A stretch of 64,000 bases of DNA from Rhizobium sp. FKL33 (GTDB taxonomy: Bacteria > Pseudomonadota > Alphaproteobacteria > Rhizobiales > Rhizobiaceae). The DNA lies in the NCBI RefSeq assembly GCF_005222915.1, contig NZ_STFX01000009.1:220605-284604 (forward strand), given 5' to 3'. The position numbers and the translations under genes are program-made. The notes beneath the pieces were generated by a model. It had not been told where the DNA came from, did no database searches, and saw only the letters and a list, made by a program, of their open reading frames with translations. This document shows positions 51,785 through 60,847 of this stretch, piece by piece (within the stretch, counting starts at the first letter, position 1; each line of letters begins with the position of its first letter).

Positions 51785-52306
51785 ATGAGCGCTCTGATTC
51801 GGATTGTCGGCATCGACCCCGGCCTGCGACGCACCGGCTGGGGCGTCATCGAGACGCTCGGCAATTCGCTGCGCTTTGTGGCCTCGGGCACGGTGACCTC
51901 TGATGACAAGGCCGACCTCGCCTCGCGGCTCTGCCAGCTTCACGACGGTCTTGCCGACGTCATCCATCTCCACCAGCCCGACGAGGCGGCGGTCGAGCAG
52001 ACCTTCGTCAACAAGGATGCGACGGCGACCTTGAAGCTCGGCCAGGCGCGCGGCATCGCCATGCTGGTTCCGGCCCGCGCCGGCCTGCCGGTCGCCGAAT
52101 ATGCTCCGAACGCGGTCAAGAAAGCGGTGATCGGCGTCGGCCATGGCGAAAAACAGCAAATTCACATGATGCTGAAAGTGTTGATGCCGAAGGCGACGTT
52201 CCAGGGCAATGACGCCGCCGACGCGCTGGCCATCGCCATCTGCCATGCCCATCACCTCGGCGGCGCCGCGAGCCGGCTGAAGGCGATGGCCAGGGCCGCG
52301 CTGTAG
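51785..52306 (+). CDS. ruvC: Holliday junction endonuclease RuvC
   Basis: 173 residues. The RNase H-like fold carries D11 in [15 protein letters not shown] in AAVEQTF and the acidic pair in [17 protein letters not shown]. RuvC cuts Holliday junctions after RuvAB branch migration. It is the first gene of the ruv cluster but is separated from ruvA by a vapBC module, with 55 bases to the vapB start. Confidence 0.96.
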   Translation: MSALIRIVGIDPGLRRTGWGVIETLGNSLRFVASGTVTSDDKADLASRLCQLHDGLADVIHLHQPDEAAVEQTFVNKDATATLKLGQARGIAMLVPARAGLPVAEYAPNAVKKAVIGVGHGEKQQIHMMLKVLMPKATFQGNDAADALAIAICHAHHLGGAASRLKAMARAAL

Positions 52307-52313
52307 TTTGTTC

Positions 52314-52361
52314 TTGACTTGTTCTGCTTTCCTCTTTAGGTAATACCGGAGGGGTATTACC
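52314..52361 (+). promoter_or_regulatory. vapBC promoter and palindromic operator containing the RBS
   Basis: TTGACT at 52314 and TAGGTA at 52337, 17 bases apart, look like a sigma-70 promoter inside the ruv cluster. GGTAATACC-GGAGG-GGTATTACC (52339-52361) is a perfect 9-bp palindrome whose spacer is the Shine-Dalgarno sequence, directly before the vapB ATG. VapBC proteins autoregulate at such palindromes. An RNA hairpin would also hide the binding site. Confidence 0.8.
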
Positions 52362-52628
52362 ATGCGCGTTACGGAAAAAGGTCAGGTCACCATACCGAAA
52401 GAGATTCGCGACCATCTGGGAATCCAGCCGGGCAGCGAGGTGGATTTCATTCCGTCGCGCGATGGCGCTCTGCTTGTTGTGGCCAGCCCGGAAAGCACGG
52501 GGGCCGCCGCCAAGAAGTTTCGGGAATGGGCGGATCAGGTGGTGGGGATGTTGGATCTCGACGGCCAAACGACCGACGAATTCATGACCTGGATCCGGGG
52601 CGAGCGCGATGACATCGACGCTGGTTGA
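52362..52628 (+). CDS. vapB: VapB antitoxin (AbrB/MazE-like)
   Basis: 88 residues starting MRVTEKGQVTIPKEIRDHLGI, the swapped-hairpin AbrB/SpoVT DNA-binding domain. The C-terminal half (FREWADQVVGMLDLDGQTTDEFMTWIRG) would wrap around the toxin. Its stop overlaps the start of vapC by 20 bases. The perfect palindrome around its start is the likely self-operator. First of two such modules within the ruv cluster. Confidence 0.92.
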   Translation: MRVTEKGQVTIPKEIRDHLGIQPGSEVDFIPSRDGALLVVASPESTGAAAKKFREWADQVVGMLDLDGQTTDEFMTWIRGERDDIDAG

Positions 52629-53025
52629 TACGAATATCTTTATTGATCTACTCGGTCCCGCGACGGCGCATCGCGCCTGGTCGGCGCGTGCGCTTGAAAT
52701 GTGCCTTACCAGTGGCCCGATCATTATGAGTTCGGTCGTCTGGTCTGAGCTTGCTGCTTCGCCTTTGTCTGAAGCCCAGCTTACTGCGGTCTTGGGGTAT
52801 CTCGACCCCATCCGGGAGACGGTCTCGTTCGATGCGGCCTTTGCAGCTGGCAAAGCGCATCGGCTCTATCGCATGGCAGGCGGCCAACGAGAGCGCACGC
52901 TTCCCGACTTTTTCATCGGTGCGCAGGCGCTGACGGGAAAACACCTACTCTTGACCCGGGACGGCGACCGTTACGCGCGCTATTTTCCCGGATTGACCCT
53001 CGTTTCCCCCGACACATTTTCTTGA
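52609..53025 (+). CDS. vapC: VapC toxin (PIN domain)
   Basis: 138 residues. The PIN-domain acids are visible: D7 in TLVDTNIF, E in WSELAA, D in TLPDFFIG and D in TRDGDRY. VapC toxins cleave tRNA or rRNA and stop translation when VapB is lost. The start overlaps vapB by 20 bases. The ruvA gene follows after 13 bases, so the toxin transcript can carry ruvA. Confidence 0.92.
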   Translation: MTSTLVDTNIFIDLLGPATAHRAWSARALEMCLTSGPIIMSSVVWSELAASPLSEAQLTAVLGYLDPIRETVSFDAAFAAGKAHRLYRMAGGQRERTLPDFFIGAQALTGKHLLLTRDGDRYARYFPGLTLVSPDTFS

Positions 53026-53038
53026 AGGCTTGGACGTC

Positions 53039-53656
53039 ATGATCGGAAAACTCAAAGGCGTGATCGAGGAAATCGGCGAGGACTATGTGCTCGTGGATGT
53101 CCACGGCGTCTGCTACGTCGCCCATTGCTCGGCGCGCACGCTGTCGCGCATCGGCTCGGTCGGGGAAGCGGTGGTGCTGTTCATCGAGACCTATGTGCGC
53201 GAGGATCAGCTCAAGCTGTTCGGTTTCATGAGCGGGCTTGAGCGCGAATGGTTCCGTATGCTGCAGATCGTCCAGGGCGTCGGCTCGAAAGTGGCGCTGG
53301 CGGTGCTGTCGACGCTCACGCCGTCGGAACTCGCCAACGCCATCGCCCTGCAGGACAAAACCACCATTTCGCGCGCGCCGGGCGTCGGTCCCAAGGTCGC
53401 CGTCCGCATCCTCACCGAACTCAAGAGCAAGGCGCCGGCCTTCAGCGGCGACGCCGGTCAATCGATCGGTCTCAAACAGGAACTGGGTGAGGGCGTCGCG
53501 CCGGCGCCGGTGGCCGACGCCGTCTCCGCGCTCACCAATCTCGGCTATTCCCGCGACCAGGCTGCAAGCGCCGTAGCTGCTGCGCTCAAGAATGGCGGCG
53601 AAGGCGCCGACAGCGCCAAGCTCATCCGACTTGGCTTGAAGGAACTGGCGCGGTGA
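53039..53656 (+). CDS. ruvA: Holliday junction helicase subunit RuvA
   Basis: 205 residues from ATG at 53039; a TTG three codons earlier is less likely. Two helix-hairpin-helix motifs are present ([17 protein letters not shown] and [16 protein letters not shown]) plus the C-terminal domain that contacts RuvB ([20 protein letters not shown]). It targets RuvB to the junction. It is flanked on both sides by vapBC modules instead of sitting next to ruvC and ruvB. Confidence 0.96.
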   Translation: MIGKLKGVIEEIGEDYVLVDVHGVCYVAHCSARTLSRIGSVGEAVVLFIETYVREDQLKLFGFMSGLEREWFRMLQIVQGVGSKVALAVLSTLTPSELANAIALQDKTTISRAPGVGPKVAVRILTELKSKAPAFSGDAGQSIGLKQELGEGVAPAPVADAVSALTNLGYSRDQAASAVAAALKNGGEGADSAKLIRLGLKELAR

Positions 53657-53708
53657 TCCTTACTTGTGTTACTGTTCCTTACGTTGACGAGTTTGAAAGG
53701 AAGTCGCC

Positions 53709-53969
53709 ATGTTGATCGTCCATAGCACGCTGACCTCCAAAGCTCAGACCACCATCCCTTCTGAAGTCCGTGATGCGCTCAACTTAAGGGTGGGAGACCG
53801 GATCAATTATTTCATTGATGGGGCCAGGGTCATGCTGCGGGTGAAGAATAAGCGCGCCGTCGATCTGGCCGGATTGCTGCATGATCCTCATCGTCCCGCG
53901 GTAAGCGTGGAAGATATTGAAACGTCCATTGCCGACGCCATAGCGGATGACGTGGCGGCATCGCGATGA
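53709..53969 (+). CDS. vapB: VapB-type antitoxin, second module
   Basis: 86 residues starting MLIVHSTLTSKAQTTIPSEVRDALNLRVGDRI, the AbrB-type fold with an extended N-terminal strand. AAAGGAAG is the ribosome binding site. The C end (DIETSIADAIADDVA) is an acidic helix as in toxin-binding antitoxins. It is unlike the first vapB beyond the shared fold, so it is not a recent copy. No palindrome as clear as that of module 1 is visible upstream. Stop overlaps vapC start (ATGA). Confidence 0.9.
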   Translation: MLIVHSTLTSKAQTTIPSEVRDALNLRVGDRINYFIDGARVMLRVKNKRAVDLAGLLHDPHRPAVSVEDIETSIADAIADDVAASR

Positions 53970-54364
53970 TCGGTCTCGACACCAATATCTTGTTGCGTCT
54001 GGTCCTCAGGGATGACCCGGTACAAACCGAACTCGCGATCGGTCTTGTTGACAGTCTATCGAAAGAAAACCCGGGCTATGTGAACTGTATCACCTTGCTG
54101 GAATTCACGTGGTACCTTCGCCGGCGTCTCAAACTCGAGCGCCGGCTTGTGGCGGATACGGTATTCAGCCTCTTGCAGGCTGAAGATCTTGTTTTTGAAG
54201 ACGAAGAGCTGATTGGAGCAGCCTTGATGAGGATGTCGGACACCAGCGTTGAGTTTGCCGACACCATTATTGCTTTGCGCAACAAGCGTGACGGCTGTTC
54301 GACAACTCGGACCTTCGATATGGCTGCTGCGCGGCAGTTACCCGAAATGGAACTCCTGCAATGA
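53966..54364 (+). CDS. vapC: VapC-type toxin (PIN domain), second module
   Basis: 132 residues. PIN acids are in place: D5 in [12 protein letters not shown] in LLEFTWYL and D in FADTIIA, with a last DGC/D pair near 118 (NKRDGC, TFDMAAA). The start overlaps the antitoxin stop by four bases (ATGA), and its stop overlaps the ruvB start by four bases, coupling toxin translation to ruvB. Residue pattern differs from the first VapC, so the two modules have different origins. Confidence 0.9.
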   Translation: MIGLDTNILLRLVLRDDPVQTELAIGLVDSLSKENPGYVNCITLLEFTWYLRRRLKLERRLVADTVFSLLQAEDLVFEDEELIGAALMRMSDTSVEFADTIIALRNKRDGCSTTRTFDMAAARQLPEMELLQ

Positions 54365-55401
54365 GCGCTCCCAACACCCTCCTCACGCCCGAAAAGCGCG
54401 GCGACGATCTCGACACCGCGCTCCGGCCGCAATCGCTCGACGATTTCACCGGCCAGGCGGAGGCGCGCGCCAATCTGAAGATCTTCATCGAGGCGGCGAA
54501 GAATCGCGGCGAGGCGCTTGATCACGTGCTGTTCGTCGGTCCGCCCGGCCTCGGCAAGACCACGCTCGCCCAGATCATGGCTAAGGAATTGGGCGTCAAT
54601 TTCCGCTCGACCTCGGGCCCCGTCATCGCCAAGGCCGGCGATTTGGCCGCACTGCTCACCAATCTCGAAGAGCGCGACGTGCTGTTCATCGACGAAATCC
54701 ACCGCCTCAACCCGGCGGTCGAGGAAATCCTCTATCCCGCCATGGAGGATTACCAGCTCGATCTGATCATCGGCGAGGGGCCTGCGGCGCGGTCGGTGAA
54801 GATCGATCTTTCGAAATTCACGCTGGTCGCCGCCACCACGCGCCTTGGCCTGCTTACCAATCCGCTACGCGACCGTTTCGGCATTCCCGTGCGGCTGAAT
54901 TTCTATACGGTCGAGGAGTTGCAGTCGATCGTCCGGCGCGGCGCCCGGCTGATGGGGCTCGGCATGACCGATGACGGCGCGCGCGAAATCGCCCGCCGCG
55001 CCCGCGGGACGCCGCGCATCGCCGGTCGCCTGTTGCGTCGCGTCCGCGATTTCGCCGAGGTCGCCAAGGCCGAAGCGGTCACCGCCGAGATCGCCGACAA
55101 GGCGCTCACCCGGCTCGACGTCGACAATATGGGCTTCGACCAGCTCGACCGACGCTATCTCACCATGATCGCCGTCAATTTCGGCGGCGGCCCCGTCGGC
55201 ATCGAGACGATTTCGGCGGGCCTGTCCGAGCCGCGCGACGCGATCGAAGACATTATCGAGCCCTATTTGATCCAACAGGGCTTCATCCAGCGTACGCCGC
55301 GCGGCCGTGTATTGACGGCGGTGGCCTGGAAACATCTGGGGCTGACGCCGCCCGCCAATCTCGTGCAGACGCAGATCGGCCTCTTCCAGGACGACGAGTG
55401 A
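54361..55401 (+). CDS. ruvB: Holliday junction helicase subunit RuvB
   Basis: 346 residues. Walker [13 protein letters not shown], Walker [10 protein letters not shown], sensor I ATTRLGLL and the C-terminal winged-helix domain ([44 protein letters not shown]) are present. RuvB is the hexameric motor for branch migration. Its start lies in the stop of vapC2 (ATGA) and its stop overlaps the next gene, so it is translated from the TA transcript. Confidence 0.97.
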   Translation: MSAPNTLLTPEKRGDDLDTALRPQSLDDFTGQAEARANLKIFIEAAKNRGEALDHVLFVGPPGLGKTTLAQIMAKELGVNFRSTSGPVIAKAGDLAALLTNLEERDVLFIDEIHRLNPAVEEILYPAMEDYQLDLIIGEGPAARSVKIDLSKFTLVAATTRLGLLTNPLRDRFGIPVRLNFYTVEELQSIVRRGARLMGLGMTDDGAREIARRARGTPRIAGRLLRRVRDFAEVAKAEAVTAEIADKALTRLDVDNMGFDQLDRRYLTMIAVNFGGGPVGIETISAGLSEPRDAIEDIIEPYLIQQGFIQRTPRGRVLTAVAWKHLGLTPPANLVQTQIGLFQDDE

Positions 55402-56303
55402 CCATGCTCAGTCGTCGCGCCTTTCTGCGATGGGCGTTTGGCGGCCTGGCGACGGTTGCGGCTTTCGCAGGCTATCCGCTTGTCGAGGTCATGGCCACGC
55501 CGCGCGTGACCCGCTACCGGCTTACTCCGAGGAATTGGACGCCGCGTTTGAAATTGCATGTCGTCGCGCTCGCCGATTTTCACGCCTGCGATCCCTGGAT
55601 GACGTCCGAGCGTATCCGCTCCATCTGCGATCAGGCCAATGCGCTCGAGCCCGACATCATTCTCCTGCTCGGGGATTATGTTCGCGGCATGAACAGGTTC
55701 GTCGCCGATGTTCCGGCGAGCGACTGGTCTGCGGCGATGGCCGGACTTTCGGCGCCGCTCGGCGTTCACGCCGTGCTCGGTAATCACGATTGCTGGGAGG
55801 ATCTGTCCTTCCAGCGCGATCCGAAAAGCCGGACGATCGCCGAGAAGGCGTTGAGCGCCATCGGCGTCGAGGTCTATGTCAACCGGGCCGTGCGGATCGA
55901 AAAGGATGCCGTCGGCTTCTGGCTCGCGGGCCTCGGCGACCAGATGGCGCTGCGTCCGGGGAAACGGTTCGGGCGCACGCAGTTTGCCGGAACCGACGAT
56001 CTGCCGTTGACGCTGGACGCCATTCATACCGACGAGCCGGTCCTGCTGATGGCGCATGAACCCGACATCTTCGATCGCGCCGATGGCCGCGTCAGTCTGA
56101 CGCTCTCCGGCCATACCCATGGCGGACAGATCAACCTGTTCGGCTGGCGGCCCGTTTCGGCGTCGGTCGGTTCCGCGCGCTATCCGGCGGGGCATTTTCA
56201 CAAGGGCGGCCGCGATCTTGTCGTCTCGCGCGGCCTGGGCTGCACCATGCTGCCTATCCGTGTCGGAGCCTGGCCGGAAATCTTGTCGATCCAGCTCGGT
56301 TGA
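55398..56303 (+). CDS. Twin-arginine-exported metallophosphoesterase (YkuE-like)
   Basis: 301 residues from GTG overlapping the ruvB stop (GTGA), with AGGA six bases upstream; ATG at 55404 is an alternative. The N-terminus has a twin-arginine motif ([12 protein letters not shown]) and a hydrophobic stretch. The calcineurin-like metal residues are [30 protein letters not shown] and SGHTHGGQ. It would act in the periplasm on an unknown phosphate ester. Its place at the end of the ruv transcript is probably incidental. Confidence 0.85.
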   Translation: MTMLSRRAFLRWAFGGLATVAAFAGYPLVEVMATPRVTRYRLTPRNWTPRLKLHVVALADFHACDPWMTSERIRSICDQANALEPDIILLLGDYVRGMNRFVADVPASDWSAAMAGLSAPLGVHAVLGNHDCWEDLSFQRDPKSRTIAEKALSAIGVEVYVNRAVRIEKDAVGFWLAGLGDQMALRPGKRFGRTQFAGTDDLPLTLDAIHTDEPVLLMAHEPDIFDRADGRVSLTLSGHTHGGQINLFGWRPVSASVGSARYPAGHFHKGGRDLVVSRGLGCTMLPIRVGAWPEILSIQLG

Positions 56304-56305
56304 TC

Positions 56306-57481
56306 TCAGACCGCGACCGTCGGAGGTCGCGGGCGATCGAGAAGCCAACCGCCGAGCCAGGTCCGGCAGAGCGGCTCCAGCCAGCGCGCCGCAGCGTAAG
56401 CAGAGAGAATCGAAGTCGCGGCGGCAATCGTGGTGAAGGCCGGGTTGGACATCGGGTGGCCATGGCTCGCGATCAGGATCAGCCGCCCAATCGGGTAATG
56501 CAGGCAGAATATGGGATAGGACAGCGCCCCAAACAGCCGCGATATGCTCTCTGTGCGTTTGTTCGTCAGGGCCGGGTCGGCGGCGGCGAGCAACAGGATG
56601 GGGATCATTGTGACGAGACTGACCGCCGTTACGACCCCGTTGAAGCCGATCGGATTGGCGAGCAACGCCAGAAGCAGGCCGTAGACGATCCAAGGACGAC
56701 GGAGCGCATCGGGGACCAGCCGCCGTACAATTTCCGGTCGCCAGCGATGCACATGATGCAGGAGCATGCCTGCGCCCAGCCCGAAGGCGATGCGCAGAAA
56801 CCCGCCGAGAAAATTGGTTTCGCTCCAGCCCACGGACGGATTGAACGCCTCTCGTCCTGGCGAGAGGCCGATATGAACGCCATAGACGATGAAAATAGCG
56901 AAAGCGAGGGCCGTGAACAGGCAGAGCGCCTTGGTCCTCAAGCGCGCAAGACCGATGAACTGCACAGTGCCGATCATTTCGAAGAACAGCGTCCAGGTCG
57001 GCGTGTCGGCGGGAAACAGCGGCCCGGTGGCCATGTGGTGGATCTTCATGTCTTCCAGCGAACAGGTGCTGAAAAAGGGCAGGAAGAGCAGGTTGACGGC
57101 GGCGCTTTCGAGGCTTTGACCGAGGCTGAAGGACGTGGCCCGCGTGCCGACCAGCAGCAGAAGCGCGATCAGCCCGAGACCGGTGCCGACCACGAAAGCC
57201 GGATAAAGCCTGACGACGCGGCGCGCCAGCAGCGCCTTGAGCGGCATGCCGGCGCGGACCCGCTCGCCATAGCTGTGCGCTAGCACGAAACCGCTCAGCA
57301 TGAAGAAGAGATCGACCGCCACGGCGCTTTGCGCAAACGGGTAGAGCGTGTGGCCGAACAGATGGATCTCTTCGGACATGAAATGGTCGAGCATCACGGC
57401 GATCGCGGCGACGCCGCGAATGCCGTCGAGCACGGGAAACCGCTCTTTGGTCGCTGCGCCCGTCACGCGGTCATTCTCCAA
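56306..57481 (-). CDS. Acyltransferase family 3 (OafA-like), copy 1
   Basis: 391 residues with ten or so membrane spans. The family signature LDGIRGVAAIAVMLDHF lies at 18-34, with the conserved catalytic-type histidine near H33 and R further on (VDLFFMLSGFVLAHSYGERV). These enzymes acylate exopolysaccharide, lipopolysaccharide O-units or glucans. It overlaps the next gene upstream by 11 bases, so both are co-translated. Converges directly on the phosphoesterase (2 bases). Confidence 0.88.
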   Translation of the reverse strand: MENDRVTGAATKERFPVLDGIRGVAAIAVMLDHFMSEEIHLFGHTLYPFAQSAVAVDLFFMLSGFVLAHSYGERVRAGMPLKALLARRVVRLYPAFVVGTGLGLIALLLLVGTRATSFSLGQSLESAAVNLLFLPFFSTCSLEDMKIHHMATGPLFPADTPTWTLFFEMIGTVQFIGLARLRTKALCLFTALAFAIFIVYGVHIGLSPGREAFNPSVGWSETNFLGGFLRIAFGLGAGMLLHHVHRWRPEIVRRLVPDALRRPWIVYGLLLALLANPIGFNGVVTAVSLVTMIPILLLAAADPALTNKRTESISRLFGALSYPIFCLHYPIGRLILIASHGHPMSNPAFTTIAAATSILSAYAAARWLEPLCRTWLGGWLLDRPRPPTVAV

Positions 57482-58655
57482 GCTCGAGACCGGCAGGCTG
57501 AGACGCGCGCCGGTGACGCCGCGCGGCGATCATCCGTCGCAGCGGCCGGTCGATGAAGGCCGCCGCCAAGAGGGCTGCGAGGATCGACAGGCTTCCGGCG
57601 AGCAGGGCAAAGCTCCAGGTCGAGAGGTTCAGGTCGCGGGTGGCAAGCGCGGTCAGGCGTCCCACCGGAAAATGCAGGCAATAGAGCGGATAGGAGAGAT
57701 AACCGAGAAAGATGGAGGCGCGCTCCATTCTTGCGCTTGCGGATTGCGACATCGCGCCGATCGCCACGATCGCAGGGATCGCCACGAGCAAGGTCGGAAC
57801 CGTGATCAGGCCGCGCGCGGCGAAGGGATTGATCAGCAGGCAGAAGGCCGCGAGATAGAGCAATCCCGGCGTAAACAGCCTGAAAGACGCCGAGGCGCGG
57901 ATTTTCGGGCCGATTTCCCTAAGCCTGCGATAGAGCAGCACGCCGAGAGCGAAGCCGAAACCGACGCGGAAAAAGCCGCCGGCGACCGTATCCGTGCTCC
58001 AGCCGAGCGAGGGATTGAAGCCGGCTTTGTCGTTGGGGAGGCCGGTGTAAAGGCCGAAAACGAAATAGCCGACCCAGCACAGAGCGATGACGACCGCCAG
58101 TTGTCGCGTGCTCCGGCCGATCAGCCAGGGCAGGGCCAGGCTCGCCAGCATTTCGAAGAACAGCGACCAGGCGGGAGGATTGGCCGGGAAGATCGACGCC
58201 ACCAGCGACCCGTGGGCGGCGAGATCGCGGATGACGTCATGCGACAGGAACGGCAGGAAGAACAGGTTGACGGCGACGCTCGCCATCGCCCGTTCGGGGT
58301 TCATGGTCGTCAAGCCGGCCGTGATCAGCAGCGCCAAGGTCAGGGCGCCGAGCAGGAGACCGGTGATGAACAGCGGGTAGAGACGCACGAAGCGTTTGGT
58401 CATGAGCCAGCGCAGCGACATGCCGTCTGCGATGCGGCCCGCATAGGCATGGCAGAGCACGAAACCGCTCAGCACGAAGAACAGGTCGACGGCGAGCGAG
58501 CTTTGGGTGAAGGGAACGATCGGGTGGCCGAGCAGACGAAATTCCGCCGACAGAAAATGCCCGCACATCACGGCGATGGCGGCCACGCCGCGCAGACCGT
58601 CCAGCACATGATAGCGCTGTTCTTCCGTGTTGAGGGGCATATGCGGCGTCTCCAT
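57471..58655 (-). CDS. Acyltransferase family 3 (OafA-like), copy 2
   Basis: 394 residues, a paralog of the next gene with the same architecture: LDGLRGVAAIAVMCGHF at 18-34 and LFFVLSGFVLCHAYAGRIADG. About ten membrane segments. The two genes share gene order and overlap, so they arose by tandem duplication and may act on different positions of one polysaccharide. The target is unknown. No glycosyltransferase lies next to them. Confidence 0.88.
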   Translation of the reverse strand: METPHMPLNTEEQRYHVLDGLRGVAAIAVMCGHFLSAEFRLLGHPIVPFTQSSLAVDLFFVLSGFVLCHAYAGRIADGMSLRWLMTKRFVRLYPLFITGLLLGALTLALLITAGLTTMNPERAMASVAVNLFFLPFLSHDVIRDLAAHGSLVASIFPANPPAWSLFFEMLASLALPWLIGRSTRQLAVVIALCWVGYFVFGLYTGLPNDKAGFNPSLGWSTDTVAGGFFRVGFGFALGVLLYRRLREIGPKIRASASFRLFTPGLLYLAAFCLLINPFAARGLITVPTLLVAIPAIVAIGAMSQSASARMERASIFLGYLSYPLYCLHFPVGRLTALATRDLNLSTWSFALLAGSLSILAALLAAAFIDRPLRRMIAARRHRRASQPAGLELGE

Positions 58656-58779
58656 CGATGCGACGCCTGTCTAACGCGCGCAGGAATAGATCCGCAAAAA
58701 GAGACGCTTCTCTGGTTAACGAACCGGACGCGTCGCGCCGAAATAGGGCATCGACGCGTCCAGTTTTATCAGAACCGTG

Positions 58780-59769
58780 TCAGATCGCGACGCGCTTGCC
58801 CGTTTTGACGCTTTCCAGCGCGGCATCCGCGAGCTTCAGCGCCAAGAGGCCGTCCGTGCCGGTCGGGCTGATCGCCGCGCCCTGTTCGATCGCAGCGATG
58901 AAGCTCGCGATCTCGTTGGCGTAGGCTTCGGTATAGCGGGTCATGAAGAAGTCGTGCAGCGGCGGGCGGGTATAGCCCTGGCCATTGGCGATTTCGATCG
59001 ACACCGGGCGCTGGTTTTCGGCCGAGACCACGCCTTCCGAGCCATGCACTTCGATGCGCTGGTCGTATCCATAGGTGGCGCGGCGGGAATTGGTGATCAC
59101 GGCCTGACGGCCCGACGCCGTTTCCAGGATCACGGTGGCGCTGTCGAAATCGCCGGCCTCGCCGATAGCTGGGTCGACGAGAACGGCGGCGTGCGCCGAG
59201 ACGGAGACGACCTCTTCGCCCAGCAGGAAGCGGGCCATGTCGAAGTCATGGATGGTCATGTCGCGGAAGATGCCGCCCGAGCGGGTGATATAATCCACCG
59301 GCGGCGCGCCCGGGTCGCGCGAGGTGATGGTGACCATCTCGACCTTGCCGATCTTGCCTTCGTCGATCGCCTGCTTCACCGCCATGAAATGCGGGTCGAA
59401 GCGGCGGTTGAAACCGACCATCAGCTTGGCGTTGGTTTCTTCCACCACCTTCAGGCAGGCCTCGACGCGGCCCGCGTCGAGATCGACGGGCTTTTCGCAG
59501 AAGATCGCCTTGCCGGCGCGGGAGAAGCGCTCGATGAGGTCGGCATGGGTGTCGGTGGGGGTGCAGATCACCACCGCGTCGATGTCGTTGGCGGCTTCGA
59601 TCTGGCTGATCGAGCGCACTTCGGCGCCATATTGCTGGGCGAGCGCAGTCGCCGCCTCGGCAAAGGCGTCGGCCACCGCCACGAGCTTGGCGTCGGCATT
59701 GCCGCTTACCGCCTTGGCGTGCACCTTGCCGATGCGGCCGGCGCCCAGAACCCCGAATCTCACTGTCAT
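58780..59769 (-). CDS. iolG: Inositol 2-dehydrogenase
   Basis: 329 residues starting MTVRFGVLGAGRIGKVHAKAVSGNADAKLVAVAD. A Gfo/Idh/MocA enzyme with GAGRIG (10-15), the catalytic lysine in IFCEKPVDLD and the second-shell DMTIHDFDMARF. The N-terminus closely fits rhizobial IolG/IdhA. It oxidises myo-inositol to scyllo-inosose. An upstream in-frame extension of 52 residues is arginine-rich and rejected. An IolR-like site lies 169 bases upstream of its start. No other iol gene is in the window. Confidence 0.88.
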   Translation of the reverse strand: MTVRFGVLGAGRIGKVHAKAVSGNADAKLVAVADAFAEAATALAQQYGAEVRSISQIEAANDIDAVVICTPTDTHADLIERFSRAGKAIFCEKPVDLDAGRVEACLKVVEETNAKLMVGFNRRFDPHFMAVKQAIDEGKIGKVEMVTITSRDPGAPPVDYITRSGGIFRDMTIHDFDMARFLLGEEVVSVSAHAAVLVDPAIGEAGDFDSATVILETASGRQAVITNSRRATYGYDQRIEVHGSEGVVSAENQRPVSIEIANGQGYTRPPLHDFFMTRYTEAYANEIASFIAAIEQGAAISPTGTDGLLALKLADAALESVKTGKRVAI

Positions 59770-59937
59770 GATACTTTTCTTTCTCGCTTGCAGGCGCGCG
59801 CGGGCAGGCTCTGACGCCTTGGCCTCGCAGCGCGAATAACCGGCTTGATGACTCCTCCGGCCAGCCAAACGCCTCGCTCCGACCGGTCGCGCCTCCTCCA
59901 TATCAAAATGGAATGACCGGATCAATTCGGCGTGAGT

Positions 59938-59951
59938 GGAATAAATGTTCC
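59938..59951. promoter_or_regulatory. IolR-type operator candidate
   Basis: GGAA-TAAATG-TTCC is a perfect GGAA-N6-TTCC, the motif reported for rhizobial IolR. It lies between iolG (minus) and the next plus-strand gene. Confidence 0.5.
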
Positions 59952-60042
59952 GTTATGACCGGCCGCGACACAGGCGTATCGCCCTTGCCCGATGGCCCCG
60001 AACATGCGATTTGCGAAACCGTGAACTCAAGCCGAGGCATCC

Positions 60043-60339
60043 ATGGCGTCCGACAAGAACAAGCCGCCCTTCTATCTGATCGACACGTCGTCGGAATTTT
60101 ATCGTCCGGCGGTCCGGCGCTACGCAATCTGCGCCTCCGTCGCGGTTTGGGCCGGTTTGGAGATCTATGCCTGGCAGCCGTTCTGGATGGTCATCGCGGT
60201 CGCTCTTGCTGCTTACTGCATCTACACGCTGATCATCGCCTATAAGCCGCCGCAACAAGCGGCGCCGGCGCCGGCCCCCACGGCCGACGACAGCGACGAC
60301 GGCGGCGATGGCGGCGGTGATGGCGGCGGATCAGACTGA
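60043..60339 (+). CDS. Hypothetical membrane protein with acidic glycine-rich tail
   Basis: 98 residues. Two hydrophobic helices (YAICASVAVWAGLEIYAW and MVIAVALAAYCIYTLIIA) are followed by a short loop and a strongly acidic, glycine-rich C-terminal tail (DDSDDGGDGGGDGGGSD), which looks disordered and may bind cations. No family was recognised. Nothing in its neighbours explains it. Confidence 0.6.
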   Translation: MASDKNKPPFYLIDTSSEFYRPAVRRYAICASVAVWAGLEIYAWQPFWMVIAVALAAYCIYTLIIAYKPPQQAAPAPAPTADDSDDGGDGGGDGGGSD

Positions 60340-60349
60340 ACTCTGACGA

Positions 60350-60793
60350 TCAGGCGAGGCGGGCCAGCGCCGTGTCAATCAATTGATTGGCGATCATCAT
60401 GCGCCGCGTGGCCGCAGCGCGATAGTCGGCCCCGACGCGGTCGGGATGGTTGGCCAACGCGAATTCCCGCCGCCGGTCGCGGATCGCCGCCGTTCCCTTG
60501 CACTGATCAAGAGCGAGATCCTCGGCGATCTCCGCGTCCGAGAGGCGGTCGAGCCAGGCAGGCGGTTCCTTGAGTTTCGGCGGCGGCGCATAGTCGTCGA
60601 ACAGTCCGGCCCAATCCAGCCGGGCGTCACGCGCCGCGGACGCCTCGTCCGCCTCTTCGGCGAGCCCGACGAAAGAGGCCCTGAGGCCGCGTGGCGGCTG
60701 ATAGGCCGCGCCGATGTCCTCGGCGGGCTCCTCCTGGCGATCCATTCCTTCGAGCACCGTCTCGAAGAGGCTGCGTCCAAAAACCGGCATCAC
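60350..60793 (-). CDS. J-domain-like protein with C-terminal HPD motif
   Basis: 147 residues. The C-terminal third holds ALANHPDRVGADYRAAATRRMMIANQLIDTALARL, which reads as the HPD loop plus helix III of a J-domain. Helix II is visible (AAIRDRRREFA) but the rest of the J-domain is short. The N-terminal part is polar and acidic. It may act with DnaK, or be a degenerate J-like protein. It converges on the preceding plus-strand gene. Confidence 0.6.
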   Translation of the reverse strand: MMPVFGRSLFETVLEGMDRQEEPAEDIGAAYQPPRGLRASFVGLAEEADEASAARDARLDWAGLFDDYAPPPKLKEPPAWLDRLSDAEIAEDLALDQCKGTAAIRDRRREFALANHPDRVGADYRAAATRRMMIANQLIDTALARLA

Positions 60794-60847
60794 GTCTCCT
60801 GTCGACTTCGTTCTGCCCGGCCTGCATGGATCGAGGCTGGCGCGGCG

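Noticed and set aside
53657-53708. Search for a second vapBC palindrome
   Set aside because: Only spaced TTAC repeats were seen; no inverted repeat comparable to module 1, so no operator was called.
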